Below, in pieces: positions 47,331 through 59,200 of a stretch of 64,000 bases of DNA. Source of the stretch: Methylococcus sp. EFPC2. Lineage in GTDB: Bacteria > Pseudomonadota > Gammaproteobacteria > Methylococcales > Methylococcaceae. The notes beneath the pieces were generated by a model. It worked only from the letters and a program-made list of their open reading frames with translations. It was not told the origin of the DNA and made no database searches. The position numbers and the translations under genes were made by a program. The stretch covers positions 2,480,001 to 2,544,000 of the forward strand of contig NZ_CP070491.1 in the NCBI RefSeq assembly GCF_016925495.1, written 5' to 3'. The first letter of the stretch is position 1. The number at the start of each line of letters is the position of its first letter.

Positions 47331-48689
47331 ATGCGTCATCTTTCCGCCCGTTTGATCGTTCCCGCTCTCTGCGCCTTCCTATCCGTCAGTTCGCCCGTCT
47401 CTGCCGCCTTGCCGCTGGGCGTGGATGGCCAAAACCTGCCCAGCCTAGCCCCCATGCTCAAGAAGGCCACGCCCGCGGTGGTCAATATATCCACCAAGAC
47501 CAAAATACAGGTGGAAGACAACCCGCTGATGCGCGATCCCTTCTTTCGTCATTTCTTCGAGATCCCCAACGCGCCACGCGAGCGCGAAACCTCCAGCCTG
47601 GGCTCGGGCGTGATCGTCGACGCGCGCAACGGCTACATCCTCACCAACAACCACGTCATCGACAAGGCAGACGAAATCCTGGTGACCCTGCATGACGGGC
47701 GCCAGTTGAGCGCCAAACTGGTGGGCACAGACCCGGAATCCGACGTGGCGGTAATCAAGGTGGAGCCGAAAAACCTCGAAGAATTGCCGATCGCCGACTC
47801 CAGCCAATTGCAGGTCGGCGATTTCGTCGTCGCCATCGGCAACCCCTTCGGCCTGGGCCAGACGGTCACCTCGGGCATCGTCAGCGCGCTGGGGCGCTCG
47901 GGGCTGGGTATCGAAGGCTACGAAGACTTCATCCAGACCGACGCGTCCATCAACCCGGGCAATTCCGGTGGTGCCCTGGTCAATCTGAAAGGCGAGCTGA
48001 TCGGCATCAACACGGCCATCCTCGCCCCCAACGGAGGCAACGTCGGCATCGGCTTCGCCATACCGTCCAACATGGCGGCCAACATCAAGACCACCCTGAT
48101 CGAACACGGCGTCATCCGGCGCGGCCTGCTCGGCGTCAACATCCAGGACCTCAGCCCGGATCTGGCCCAGGCCTTCGGGTTAAACCAAACTCAGGGCGCG
48201 GTGATTACCGCCATACAGCCCGGCTCGCCGGCGGCCAAGGCGGGCATCGAGCCGGGCGACATCGTCCTTGCCGTCAATGACCGCAAGATCAAGAGCGGCG
48301 CGGAAGTCCGCAATATCGTGGGGCTGCTGCAAATCGGCGACAAGGTGCATCTGGACGTGCTGCGTCGGGGCGAAACCGCATCGCTCACCGCCGAGATCGC
48401 GGCTCCCAAGCTCACGCAGGAAGACGGCAAGAAAATCCATCCCAAGCTGACCGGAACCATACTCGGCAATGCGCCGCCGAACGCACCCACTGAGGGCGTG
48501 ATTGTGGAGAAGATCCATAGTGCGTCGTATGCATTCCGCGCGGGTTTGCGCCCCGGCGACCTCCTCACCATGGCCAATCGCCAGCCGGTCAGAACCCTGG
48601 AAGATTTGCGCACGGCCGCTCACGGCCGCAACGAATTGCTGCTCAACATACAGCGCGGCGACGGAGCATTCTTCGTCATGCTCCGATAG
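47331..48689 (+). CDS. degQ: Periplasmic serine endoprotease DegQ/DegP-like
   Basis: A 452-residue HtrA-family protease/chaperone for envelope quality control. The signal peptide (RLIVPALCAFLSVSSPVSA) is followed by a trypsin-like domain with triad His108 (TNNHVID), Asp138 (ESDVAV) and Ser212 (NPGNSGGAL), then two PDZ domains (about 255-350 and 370-445). The linker is short, as in DegQ rather than DegP. A TATAAT at 47213-47218 may be the -10 of its promoter, without an obvious -35. It converges with ligA. Confidence 0.95.
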   Translation: MRHLSARLIVPALCAFLSVSSPVSAALPLGVDGQNLPSLAPMLKKATPAVVNISTKTKIQVEDNPLMRDPFFRHFFEIPNAPRERETSSLGSGVIVDARNGYILTNNHVIDKADEILVTLHDGRQLSAKLVGTDPESDVAVIKVEPKNLEELPIADSSQLQVGDFVVAIGNPFGLGQTVTSGIVSALGRSGLGIEGYEDFIQTDASINPGNSGGALVNLKGELIGINTAILAPNGGNVGIGFAIPSNMAANIKTTLIEHGVIRRGLLGVNIQDLSPDLAQAFGLNQTQGAVITAIQPGSPAAKAGIEPGDIVLAVNDRKIKSGAEVRNIVGLLQIGDKVHLDVLRRGETASLTAEIAAPKLTQEDGKKIHPKLTGTILGNAPPNAPTEGVIVEKIHSASYAFRAGLRPGDLLTMANRQPVRTLEDLRTAAHGRNELLLNIQRGDGAFFVMLR

Positions 48690-48754
48690 CCACGAAAACG
48701 CGGGGGCCGACTGCTTCCGCACACTTCACGGATTAAGCCCTGAGAGGCGCCCCG

Positions 48755-48786
48755 CCATCCGGTCGTGCAGACGCACGACCGGATGG
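48755..48786. terminator. Perfect inverted repeat between degQ and ligA, probable terminator
   Basis: Arms of 14 bases (CCATCCGGTCGTGC and its exact complement) flank an AGAC loop in the convergent gap. There is no T-run on either side, so it could act as a bidirectional hairpin for transcript ends or stability rather than as a classical intrinsic terminator. Confidence 0.6.
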
Positions 48787-48801
48787 TGGACTGGGCTCTC
48801 C

Positions 48802-50862
<2,061 letters not shown>

Positions 50863-51237
50863 CTATTCCGGCCCGGCGTCGCCGAAGGGAAGGCCCAGCC
50901 AGTCCGGACCGCCGTTGTCCGGCTTCACCCCTACGGCTTTTTCCAGGATGCCCAGGCGATCCTTCACCACGGTGGACTCGTGCGATTTGCGCAGCAGGTC
51001 GAGCACATAGGCCAGCCGGGTACCGTCGTTGCAATCGATGCGGCCGGATCGCATGTCGCGGTATACGGCCGCCATCTCCTTGCGGATGACCTCGACGGAA
51101 GCGTCCACCGCGGGCTCCTTGCCCAGCTTGGCGTACAGCGCTTCCACTTCGTCGTAAGCCGCATCGCCCTCCTCCGCCTGCTTAGCGGACGAACCGTAGG
51201 TTTCCTCCCACCACTCAGCCAGCGTCTTCTTGGTCAT
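50863..51237 (-). CDS. Small conserved hypothetical between zipA and ligA
   Basis: A 124-residue acidic, soluble protein with no family that I recognise. It starts TKKTLAEWWEETYG and has mostly helical character, with a central EEMAAVYRDMRSGRIDCNDGTRLAYVLDLLRK-type region (here split for description). GGAGGT lies 9 bases before the ATG, a strong site. It sits 30 bases upstream of ligA and 97 bases after zipA, so it probably belongs to the smc-zipA-ligA transcription unit. The strong ribosome site and regular codon use support a real gene. Confidence 0.75.
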   Translation of the reverse strand: MTKKTLAEWWEETYGSSAKQAEEGDAAYDEVEALYAKLGKEPAVDASVEVIRKEMAAVYRDMRSGRIDCNDGTRLAYVLDLLRKSHESTVVKDRLGILEKAVGVKPDNGGPDWLGLPFGDAGPE

Positions 51238-51334
51238 AAATCGTCCACCTCCGGTCGTTAATCGGGTTTCCGGGCATCGAGCGCAGCCCAGCTCGCGTCC
51301 ACGTCTATCGGGTCCAGCATCGACAAAACCGCGC

Positions 51335-52078
51335 TCAATAGGCCAGTTCCAAACGCTGCCGCATGCGCTCGACTTTTTCTACGGTCAGCGGCTGACGGTT
51401 TTCGTCCCACTGGACACCGCCGAGCTTGAGCGCCAGCGAATGACAGGTTTGGACCAGGTCATCGAACACTTCCAGGGCGTCGCTCACTTGGGGAGGCTGA
51501 AAGAACAAGACCACGCCGGGGCATTCGAAATTTTCCATGTCGTCGATGGGGAAAGTGCCCGGCTCGACCAGACTGGCCACGCTGAACAAGGGTTCGCGAT
51601 ACTCGCGGTCGTAGCGGTGGTAAATGCCCATGTCGCCATAAATCAAATCCAGCTCGACCAGGGCGTCGCGCAATTCCGCGCCGTCGAAATATCCGTCGTC
51701 GCCGGCGACCACGCTGAGCTGGATGAGGAAGGGCGCTCCCAGGGAGGCGGTGCGCCCATGGCCGTGCGCCACCTGCCGGGACGGCTCGGACTCCGGCGCG
51801 AATTCGCTCTCGTCCTCGTCAGCGTCGCCGGGGGCCATGGCGGGGCGATCGGGCTCGGCCGGCAAACCATCGAAGCGGATGGGCTCGTAGGACGACTCGG
51901 CTTCGGACTCCGCATCGTCCTGCGTGTCTTCGTCCAGGTCGTAGCCCAACTCGTCGAACTCTCCCCGTCTGTGCAGGAAATCGAGCAGCTTGTCTTTGTA
52001 CCGGCCCCAGACGTACACGCCCGCGATGGCCAGGACACCCAAAATCAGCAGGATGATGCGCACCGTATCTCTGTCCAT
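51335..52078 (-). CDS. zipA: Cell division protein ZipA
   Basis: A 247-residue divisome protein that tethers FtsZ to the membrane. An N-terminal membrane helix (TVRIILLILGVLAIAGVYVWG) is followed by an acidic/charged linker (about 45-110, rich in Asp and Glu) and the C-terminal ZipA domain (about 113-245), which begins LGAPFLIQLSVVAGDDGYFDG and has PGVVLFFQPPQVSD. GAGGA lies about 6 bases upstream of the ATG, and the gap to smc is 8 bases. Confidence 0.93.
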   Translation of the reverse strand: MDRDTVRIILLILGVLAIAGVYVWGRYKDKLLDFLHRRGEFDELGYDLDEDTQDDAESEAESSYEPIRFDGLPAEPDRPAMAPGDADEDESEFAPESEPSRQVAHGHGRTASLGAPFLIQLSVVAGDDGYFDGAELRDALVELDLIYGDMGIYHRYDREYREPLFSVASLVEPGTFPIDDMENFECPGVVLFFQPPQVSDALEVFDDLVQTCHSLALKLGGVQWDENRQPLTVEKVERMRQRLELAY

Positions 52079-52086
52079 TGTTGTCC

Positions 52087-55000
52087 TCAGACTCCCGCCA
52101 GTTCCACCGCAGCATCGATGTCGACCGCGACGATGCGGGAAACGCCGGGTTCTTTCATGGTCACGCCGGCGAGATGCTGGGCGATCTCCATGGTTGCCTT
52201 GTTATGCGAAATGAAGAGGAATTGTACCTTCTCGGACATTTCCTTGACCAATTGGCTGAAGCGCCCGACATTGGCGTCGTCGAGCGGCGCGTCCACCTCG
52301 TCGAGCAGGCAGAAGGGCGCCGGGTTGAGCTCGAAGATGGAGAATACCAGCGCCGCCGCGGTCAACGCCTTTTCGCCGCCCGACAACAAATGGATGGAAC
52401 TGTTGCGCTTGCCGGGCGGCCGGGCCATGACGCTGACCCCGCTTTCCAGCAGATCGCGCTCGGTCAGTTCGAGATAGGCCTGGCCACCGCCGAACAGCTT
52501 GGGGAACATGCGCTGGATGCCGGCGTTGACCTTGTCGAAGGTATCCTTGAAGCGCGCGCGGCATTCGCGGTCTATCTTCTCGATCGCCTGCTGCAGGGTG
52601 GCCAGCGATTCGCTCAGATCCTGATGTTGCTGTTCGAGGAATTGCGCGCGCTCCGACTGCTCCTGGAACTCCTCCATCGCGGTCAGGTTGATGGCGCCCA
52701 GCCGGTTGATTTCATCGACCAGCTCGTTGACCCGCTGTTGCCAGGCCTTGTCCTCGGCTTCTTCCGGCAGTTCGGGCAAGACCTGCTCGGGCGCCACGCC
52801 CAATTCGTCGAACTGCTCCTGCACGGTCTGCCGGCGCACGTCGTTGGCCTGGTAATCCAGCTTGATCTGCTCCAAGCGTTGCTTGAGTGCGTCGCGCTCC
52901 CGCTCCAGGCGCATGCGCTGCTCGTCCAGCTTGCGCACCTCGGCCTCGGTTTCGCTGGCGCGCTTGCGCAACTCGGCCAACTCGCGCTCGACCACGGCGC
53001 GCTTTTCGATCAACTCTTCCAGAATCTGCTCCTCTTCGTCCATGGGCGCGCCGGCCGTTTCCAGGCGGCGGTCGATCTCGGCCAGTCGCTCGGCGGTCTG
53101 GCGTTGATGTCCCTGTACCCGCTCCAGATGCTTGAGGGTCAAAGTCTCGGTGGACCGCAGGTTTTCGATGCGGTTCTTGATCGCCTGCAAGCCGTCTCGC
53201 GCGGTGCGCAGGGCGGCTTCCGCCTCGCCGGCCAGATTCTCCAGCTCCCCCTGCCGTCCGCCGCCGGCTTCGGCCTGGCGCTCGCATCCGGTGAGTTCAA
53301 GCTCCTGTTCGCGTTGGCTGGTCCGGGTTTCCGCCAGGTCTTCGGCGTTCTGCACCAGGCTCTCCTGGATATCGTCCAGCTCGAATTCCAGCTGCTGCAA
53401 GCGCCTTCGGGTCTGCTCGGCGCGCGCGCTGGCGGCGCTCAGGGCCGATTTGACGCGAGTGATCTCGCCGCCCAGGCGGTTGGACTCGGATTGGCGTTGC
53501 TCGCGCTCGAACTCCGCCTGACGCTGGGCTTCATCGGCCAGGCTCAGAGCCTGTTCGAGTTGGCCCACCCGCGCATGCAAATCGTCGCGCTGCTGCTTGA
53601 GTTCGCGCAGCTCCCGCTCACGCTTGAGCATGCCGGCCTTGCCATCGTCCGGCTTGCTCAGCAATAGCCAGCCCGGACCCAGCCAAACGCCGTCCGGGGT
53701 CACCACCGATTCGTGATCCGCCAGTCCGGCGCTAAGCGCCTGGGCCTGTTGCAGATCATCGGCCCGATAGACGCCCGCCAACAGCGAGGACAAGCTCCAG
53801 GGCGCGCGTACGCAATCCGCCAGACTCGGGGCTACGGCGGAATTCGCCGCTTTCGGCTCCCGTCCCGTCTCGAACAAGGCCAGGGAGTCCGGCAGCGTCG
53901 CCTCGTCGCGGGTCGTGAATGCCGCCGCGCTGTCGCTGACGCAGACCGCCTCCAGATGAGCGCCCAGCACGGTTTCCAGGGCCGTCTCCCAGCCGGGACT
54001 GACCTCCAGGTGTTCGGCGAGCCGGCGGGCCTCCGCCAATCCTGCTCCAGCCAACCATTGCTTGAGCGCGCCGCGATCCTTGCCCATGGCGTGTTGCTGC
54101 AATAGCTCCAGCGAGCTGATCTTGCCCTGAACCGCATGCAGTTCGGCGCGTACCGCGTTGAGCTGCTGCTGGCTGTCCTTGGCCTGTTCGCGCGCCTCGC
54201 GGGCATCCTGGGCCAGCCGTTCGAGCCGGCTGCGCAGCTCGGCCTGTTCTGCTTCGGCCTCGGCCAGTTCCACTTTCAGCTGTTCCAATTCCTCCTCGAC
54301 CAGCGCGCCGTCCAGTTCGTCAAACTCCTGCTGCATGCGCTCGCGGCGAACCTCCAGTTGACGGCGTTGATCCTCCAGTTGCTGAGCCCTGGATTTTTGC
54401 ATCTCGACCTGGGCACGCAGCCGGGCCAGTTCGGCGCGCAGGCTATCCCACTCGCTGCGCCAGTCTCTCAGCGCCTGATCCGCCGCCTGGCGTGCCTGGG
54501 TGGCCGATTCGACAGCCTCGGCCGCCTCGTCCAGGGCCGCCTCCAGCCCGAGTTTTTCTTCGCGCGCCTCGTCCAGGTGCTCCCTGTCCTGCTCCAGTTC
54601 CGCCATGGCCTGGGCCTGCTCGCCGCCCAGCCGCTCACGCTCGCGTATCAGCTCGGTGCGCGTTTGCCGGGCATGGCGGATGGCCTGGTCCAGCCGGCCG
54701 ATTTCGCCGCCCAGCTCGTAAAATTCGCCTTGGCTGGCGTGGAGTTGTTTTTGTTGGGCCTCTTGTCGCTCGCGGGCCAAAGCGAGCATTTCCGCCAAAC
54801 GGTTTTCCTCGCCGACCTGCTCGCGAAATTGCTGCTCGCAAACCTGCAAAGCCTCGCGGTGGCCCTCCATCACCCGGTCGTGATGGCGCCAGCGTATGGC
54901 CAGCAACTGCAGGCGGTAGAGGCGCTCTTCCGCCTTCAACTCGGTATATTTCTCCGCTTTCTTGGCCTGGCGCTGAAGATTCGCCAACTGCTTGGTCACC

Positions 55001-55599
55001 TCGTCGCGCACGTCCTGCAAACGCTCCAGATTTTCCTGGGTGTGGCGCATGCGGGTTTCCGTTTCGTGGCGACGCTCCTTGTACTTGGAGATTCCAGCGG
55101 CTTCCTCGATCACCTCGCGCAGGTCGTCGGGCTTGGCCTCGATCAACCGGGAGATGGTGCCCTGCTCGATGATGGCGTAGCTGCGCGCACCCAGACCGGT
55201 GCCCAGGAACAGGTCGGTGATGTCCTTGCGCCGGCAGCGCGCGCCGTTGAGGAAATAGCTGGACTGCCCGTCGCGGCTGACCTGCCGCTTGATGGAAATC
55301 TCGCGGTATTGCGCGTATTCGCCCGGCGCCGTGCCGTCCGCGTTGTCGAACACCAACTCCACCGAGGCCACGCTGACCGGCTTGCGGCCAGACGAACCGT
55401 TGAAAATGACGTCCGCCATGGACTCGCCGCGCAGATGCTTGGCCGAGCTCTCGCCCATGACCCAGCGCACCGCGTCGATGATGTTGGACTTGCCGCAGCC
55501 GTTGGGGCCCACGATGGCAACCAGGTTGCCGGGCAGCGGAATGGTGGTGGGATCGACGAAAGACTTGAAACCCGCCAGCCTGATCTTATCGAGGCGCAT
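52087..55599 (-). CDS. smc: Chromosome segregation protein SMC
   Basis: A 1170-residue SMC ATPase that compacts and segregates the chromosome. The Walker A GPNGCGKSN lies at residues 31-39. Two long coiled coils flank a hinge near 500-660, and the C-terminal signature LLSGGEKALTAAALVF and Walker B CLLDEVDAPLDDANV complete the ATPase head. I start at ATG 55599 (RLDKIRLAGFKSF follows), because the longer frame adds a low-confidence 10-residue tail. Unlike MukB loci, no scpA/scpB gene is in the window. Confidence 0.97.
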   Translation of the reverse strand: MRLDKIRLAGFKSFVDPTTIPLPGNLVAIVGPNGCGKSNIIDAVRWVMGESSAKHLRGESMADVIFNGSSGRKPVSVASVELVFDNADGTAPGEYAQYREISIKRQVSRDGQSSYFLNGARCRRKDITDLFLGTGLGARSYAIIEQGTISRLIEAKPDDLREVIEEAAGISKYKERRHETETRMRHTQENLERLQDVRDEVTKQLANLQRQAKKAEKYTELKAEERLYRLQLLAIRWRHHDRVMEGHREALQVCEQQFREQVGEENRLAEMLALARERQEAQQKQLHASQGEFYELGGEIGRLDQAIRHARQTRTELIRERERLGGEQAQAMAELEQDREHLDEAREEKLGLEAALDEAAEAVESATQARQAADQALRDWRSEWDSLRAELARLRAQVEMQKSRAQQLEDQRRQLEVRRERMQQEFDELDGALVEEELEQLKVELAEAEAEQAELRSRLERLAQDAREAREQAKDSQQQLNAVRAELHAVQGKISSLELLQQHAMGKDRGALKQWLAGAGLAEARRLAEHLEVSPGWETALETVLGAHLEAVCVSDSAAAFTTRDEATLPDSLALFETGREPKAANSAVAPSLADCVRAPWSLSSLLAGVYRADDLQQAQALSAGLADHESVVTPDGVWLGPGWLLLSKPDDGKAGMLKRERELRELKQQRDDLHARVGQLEQALSLADEAQRQAEFEREQRQSESNRLGGEITRVKSALSAASARAEQTRRRLQQLEFELDDIQESLVQNAEDLAETRTSQREQELELTGCERQAEAGGGRQGELENLAGEAEAALRTARDGLQAIKNRIENLRSTETLTLKHLERVQGHQRQTAERLAEIDRRLETAGAPMDEEEQILEELIEKRAVVERELAELRKRASETEAEVRKLDEQRMRLERERDALKQRLEQIKLDYQANDVRRQTVQEQFDELGVAPEQVLPELPEEAEDKAWQQRVNELVDEINRLGAINLTAMEEFQEQSERAQFLEQQHQDLSESLATLQQAIEKIDRECRARFKDTFDKVNAGIQRMFPKLFGGGQAYLELTERDLLESGVSVMARPPGKRNSSIHLLSGGEKALTAAALVFSIFELNPAPFCLLDEVDAPLDDANVGRFSQLVKEMSEKVQFLFISHNKATMEIAQHLAGVTMKEPGVSRIVAVDIDAAVELAGV

Positions 55600-55730
55600 C
55601 AGGACAAGCGCAGGGCAGCGCCACGGCACGAGGCAGGGCGGCGAAAAGTGTAAGTTTTAGGAGATAACAAGCGCTTGTCTGGCTGGAGCGGGAACGAACC
55701 GGTATTATATCGAACTAAGCCAACACGTTG

Positions 55731-55758
55731 AAAAACAAACGCCCCTCGCGGGGCGTTT
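55731..55758 (-). terminator. Rho-independent terminator on the minus strand in the smc/queF gap
   Basis: The stem AAACGCCCC/GGGGCGTTT with a four-base loop is followed on the minus strand by GTTTTT. On the plus strand the downstream bases are a poorer T-run. It would stop minus-strand transcription coming from the 56255-60049 gene before smc. It lies 132 bases before the smc start, so an attenuator role is possible. Confidence 0.72.
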
Positions 55759-55799
55759 GGCGTTTCAGATGTGCTTAAACCTTTTGTTACAGGAAACCT

Positions 55800-56189
55800 A
55801 TGTCTACCCAACCCAGCAAAGAACTGGAAACCTTCGACAACCCGCAGCCCGGTCGCGACTACACCATACGCATCGACGTGCCGGAGTTCACCTGTTTATG
55901 CCCCAAGACCGGCCAGCCGGACTTCGCCACCCTGCACCTGGAATACGTGCCGGAAGCCAAGTGCGTGGAACTGAAGGCGTTGAAACTCTACGTCTGGTCC
56001 TTCCGGGACGAGGGCGCCTTCCACGAAGCCGTCACCAACCGCATCCTCGACGACCTGGTCGCCGCTACCCAGCCCCGCTTCATGCGCCTCACCGCAAAAT
56101 TCAACGTCCGCGGCGGTATCTACACCACGGTCGTGGCCGAACATCGCCGCGCCGACTGGCAACCACCGGTGGCGGTGAACCTGCCCTGA
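55800..56189 (+). CDS. queF: NADPH-dependent 7-cyano-7-deazaguanine reductase QueF (short type)
   Basis: A 129-residue type I (unimodular) QueF, which reduces preQ0 to preQ1 in queuosine biosynthesis. The nucleophilic Cys34 and Asp41 lie in the motif [10 protein letters not shown], and [17 protein letters not shown] with the conserved Glu follows. AGGA lies 6-7 bases before the ATG. No preQ1 riboswitch is evident in the 60 bases upstream. It is a single gene, flanked on both sides by minus-strand genes. Confidence 0.96.
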   Translation: MSTQPSKELETFDNPQPGRDYTIRIDVPEFTCLCPKTGQPDFATLHLEYVPEAKCVELKALKLYVWSFRDEGAFHEAVTNRILDDLVAATQPRFMRLTAKFNVRGGIYTTVVAEHRRADWQPPVAVNLP

Positions 56190-56254
56190 GCCATTTTGCA
56201 AATAGACGGGCAAACCTCGTCCACCCGAATCCTCGCGCAATGAAGAGGGAGCTG

Positions 56255-59200
56255 TCACTCAAAGCGTTCGTCTATGGCCCGATCCCGTAATCGGTCGTCA
56301 TCGGCCCACCGCTTAAGTTTGCGATCGCATTCTTTGACCCAATTTACTACGACAGGGTCCTGGTGAGTGGCAAGTGGTTGAAGCGCAGACCGGCGAGCCT
56401 CAAAAATATCGGCCAGCGATCCGGACCAGTTCGAGGGATACAAGCGCTCTTCATAACCGGATAGGATAGCCGCCTTATCCGGAGCAAGGTCAAGCAATGC
56501 AATCGCTTGTGGAGCCAATGAGGCCTCACGATTACTATCACCCCCTGTGAATAGCCGGATTGCGGAGGCCAATGCGGGATAGCGCTCTGAGGGGGCCACA
56601 TTGGCCCATGAGAACAAGATGTCCTCTGGTACTTCATCGAGGATATACCCCCGTGCCGCCCCTATATCGCCCAAACGCCAACAGATGCTCTGATCACCTA
56701 CGAATATTGTCATAGCAATATTCGGCTGCGCCCGGAATAAGATCTTGAGAAGATCGACATAGTTGTAAAACGAGATTACATGGGATGAAAATACCTGCAC
56801 CATAGTTTTGCAAATCGTAGTCGCGCATTCTTTAGCGTCTACTCCCTCCAAACATGAGTTAGCGATACCGGCTAGTTTATAGTCGTCCATATCGGTTAGC
56901 TCCGAGTAGTCGCGCCGCAATAGTAAGTGCCTTCCACATTCGATTAATTCGGGATCCGCAGTTATTCCTGGCTCACTCGGCGTATGCAATTTCCTGAAAA
57001 GGATATCGAGCGCTACTTCCAAACCGCCTGGCGAAGCGGAGATTGCCATGAGTAACCGTCTAAGGTCATAAGCAGCGATGGGGTCAGAAACTCGGCCATC
57101 CGCTAAGAAGATGAACCCCGAGGCAGAAGCCAGACCAAGTTGGGCCGAAACCAGCAGTCTATTAATTCCAGCCTCATCGATAGGCACCGCACATTGGAGA
57201 ATTGGGAAGAGTGGGCCGAGTGCGGGATCGGTAACCGTGGCGTCTAACCATTCGGCAACTCGGGCAGGGGCTAAATTGACCGCCCCGGAAAGGAAACCGA
57301 GCAGCACTTGGATATTTCGTTCGCCAAGGGAGATCGACATCAAATTTTTGACCAGAGTTTGCCACATCTCGTCGATATCATCCGCGCCTTCCGCTAGCCC
57401 CATTCCAAAAGCCCACCGCCGGTCAACCTTGTGGCATGTAAAAAGATCGGGGAGCAATGCATCGAGTATATCGTGACGGGTAGCAACTCGACGTCCTATC
57501 GATCGCGTACGCTCCTCCACTTTCTGATAGGCCTTGTCGGGCTCATCCTCTGCTTCTTCCTCGCCGTCGGCGACATCAAGCTCTCCCCAGGCACCGGAAA
57601 AAACATAAGCGCGGGCCTCGTACAACAATCCAGTAGGCCTTAAGGTTTCCTCGATAGCAAGCAGCCGCTTGAAAACCTCTTCCGGCATCTCATTGGAATC
57701 GAAACGCAAGGTATTTCTGACGCTTATCCATCCCTCAAGCCAAAATCCACGAACCGCCATAACATCGACGAATTCTTGCAATTCGTCAGCCGTGTTGGCT
57801 GTAAGCCACAGGCTCTGAAACTTTCTTGCAATTATTGAGGATATTGGGCCGATTAAAGAAATGTTCGAAACCACTATATCTAATACGAAACGTAGTACGG
57901 AACGATACCAATCCCAGATTTCCTCGAAAGTCTGCGGATGCCAGCCGTAATCCCGCGAGCGTGCTCCAAAATCAAACCCATGAAACGATGAAAATCCCTC
58001 TGTTTTCAACATTTCACCGAGCGCCATCAGACCACAGTTTTGGTTATCAACGGCTTCCGAATTCAGTAGTTTCTCGACAACTTGCAAACGTAGAGTCACA
58101 GGCGCATGGGTGCCGGACAGGTAGAGGTGAAAAAGCTCTTGGAACAGGCCTTTTGTCGAGTTGTAATTATTGTTCGGTGGTCCCGCGATCACGAAACGGG
58201 CCAGGAGTTCGCACGCGCGCTCGAAAAATTGTGGCTCGTAAGCAAGCGACCTTAATAATACTGCAATCGGATAACGATCCAGGTTTTTCAGGTCATCAAG
58301 CAACTTAGCGGAATGCCCATTCAATGCCCGCTCAAGCGCATCGATGGTTTTTTCAGGAGCCACCGGGGCCACGTTATGGAACATGGCTAATTGCGTGGGT
58401 CCCAGCGTATTGATATCCGACAGAAATCCGCCATCGGATAACCACGAGCCCACTATTTTTTGAGCGGTTTGATTGTCATGCAAATACCCCAAGCGACGGG
58501 AAAATGACTGCTTGAGCCTATCGGGGGCCTTGGAAATCAAGACATCGCAAATTCGCTCTGGCATTAATCGATCTAGCGCGTGCGATGCCAGTTTGTTCGC
58601 CAGCGCATGTGGCAGTACCGCTCTCCACTTGCTTCTTTGTTGCAGAAGGTCTCGAGCTTTCAGTTCGGCGATATGTCGGTAGAGCTCATCGAGCGATAAT
58701 CCTGCCAAATCTGCGAGTATCGGCAATTCCGCATCGACTCCCGTCGACGTTTCGCCATCGAACGAATAAACCAAGGAACACGCTTCGGCCGCCCGCAGCA
58801 AGCTCCTGTCCTCGGAATGACGCTGGTGAAAAAGGCGCTTGAACAGCTCTTCGTCGGTGAAGCTCGCGATACTATCGCCGCGCCGGACGGTCCGGCCCAA
58901 TGCGAGAGCAACTTTAGCGTTTCCACCAGAGAAATCGGCTATACGCTTGCGATCGACTTGAGAGACTTGTGGCGCACGTTGAGCGACCAGTTGCTCGATG
59001 AGTCCGTCTGAGGCTGCCTCAAGCCGGAAGACGTCCGTATCCTCAGGATCATCTTCGCCCACATCGTATTCCACAGTCAGCAAACTGACCCTACTTTCGG
59101 TAACCGAACATGCCGATGCAAGTGCCCGATGCGTCGTTGGCAGGCAATTGTCGACTATGACGACGGTCCGTAGGCGAGATTGCACCAGTTGCTGGATCAA

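Noticed and set aside
52078-55653. Long plus-strand open frames (up to 529 codons) opposite smc
   Set aside because: Antisense shadows of smc with Leu/Gln-rich low-complexity translation and no ribosome sites.
55740-55799. preQ1 riboswitch before queF
   Set aside because: The hairpin present is a GC-rich minus-strand terminator; no preQ1 pseudoknot tail or A-rich aptamer segment is visible.
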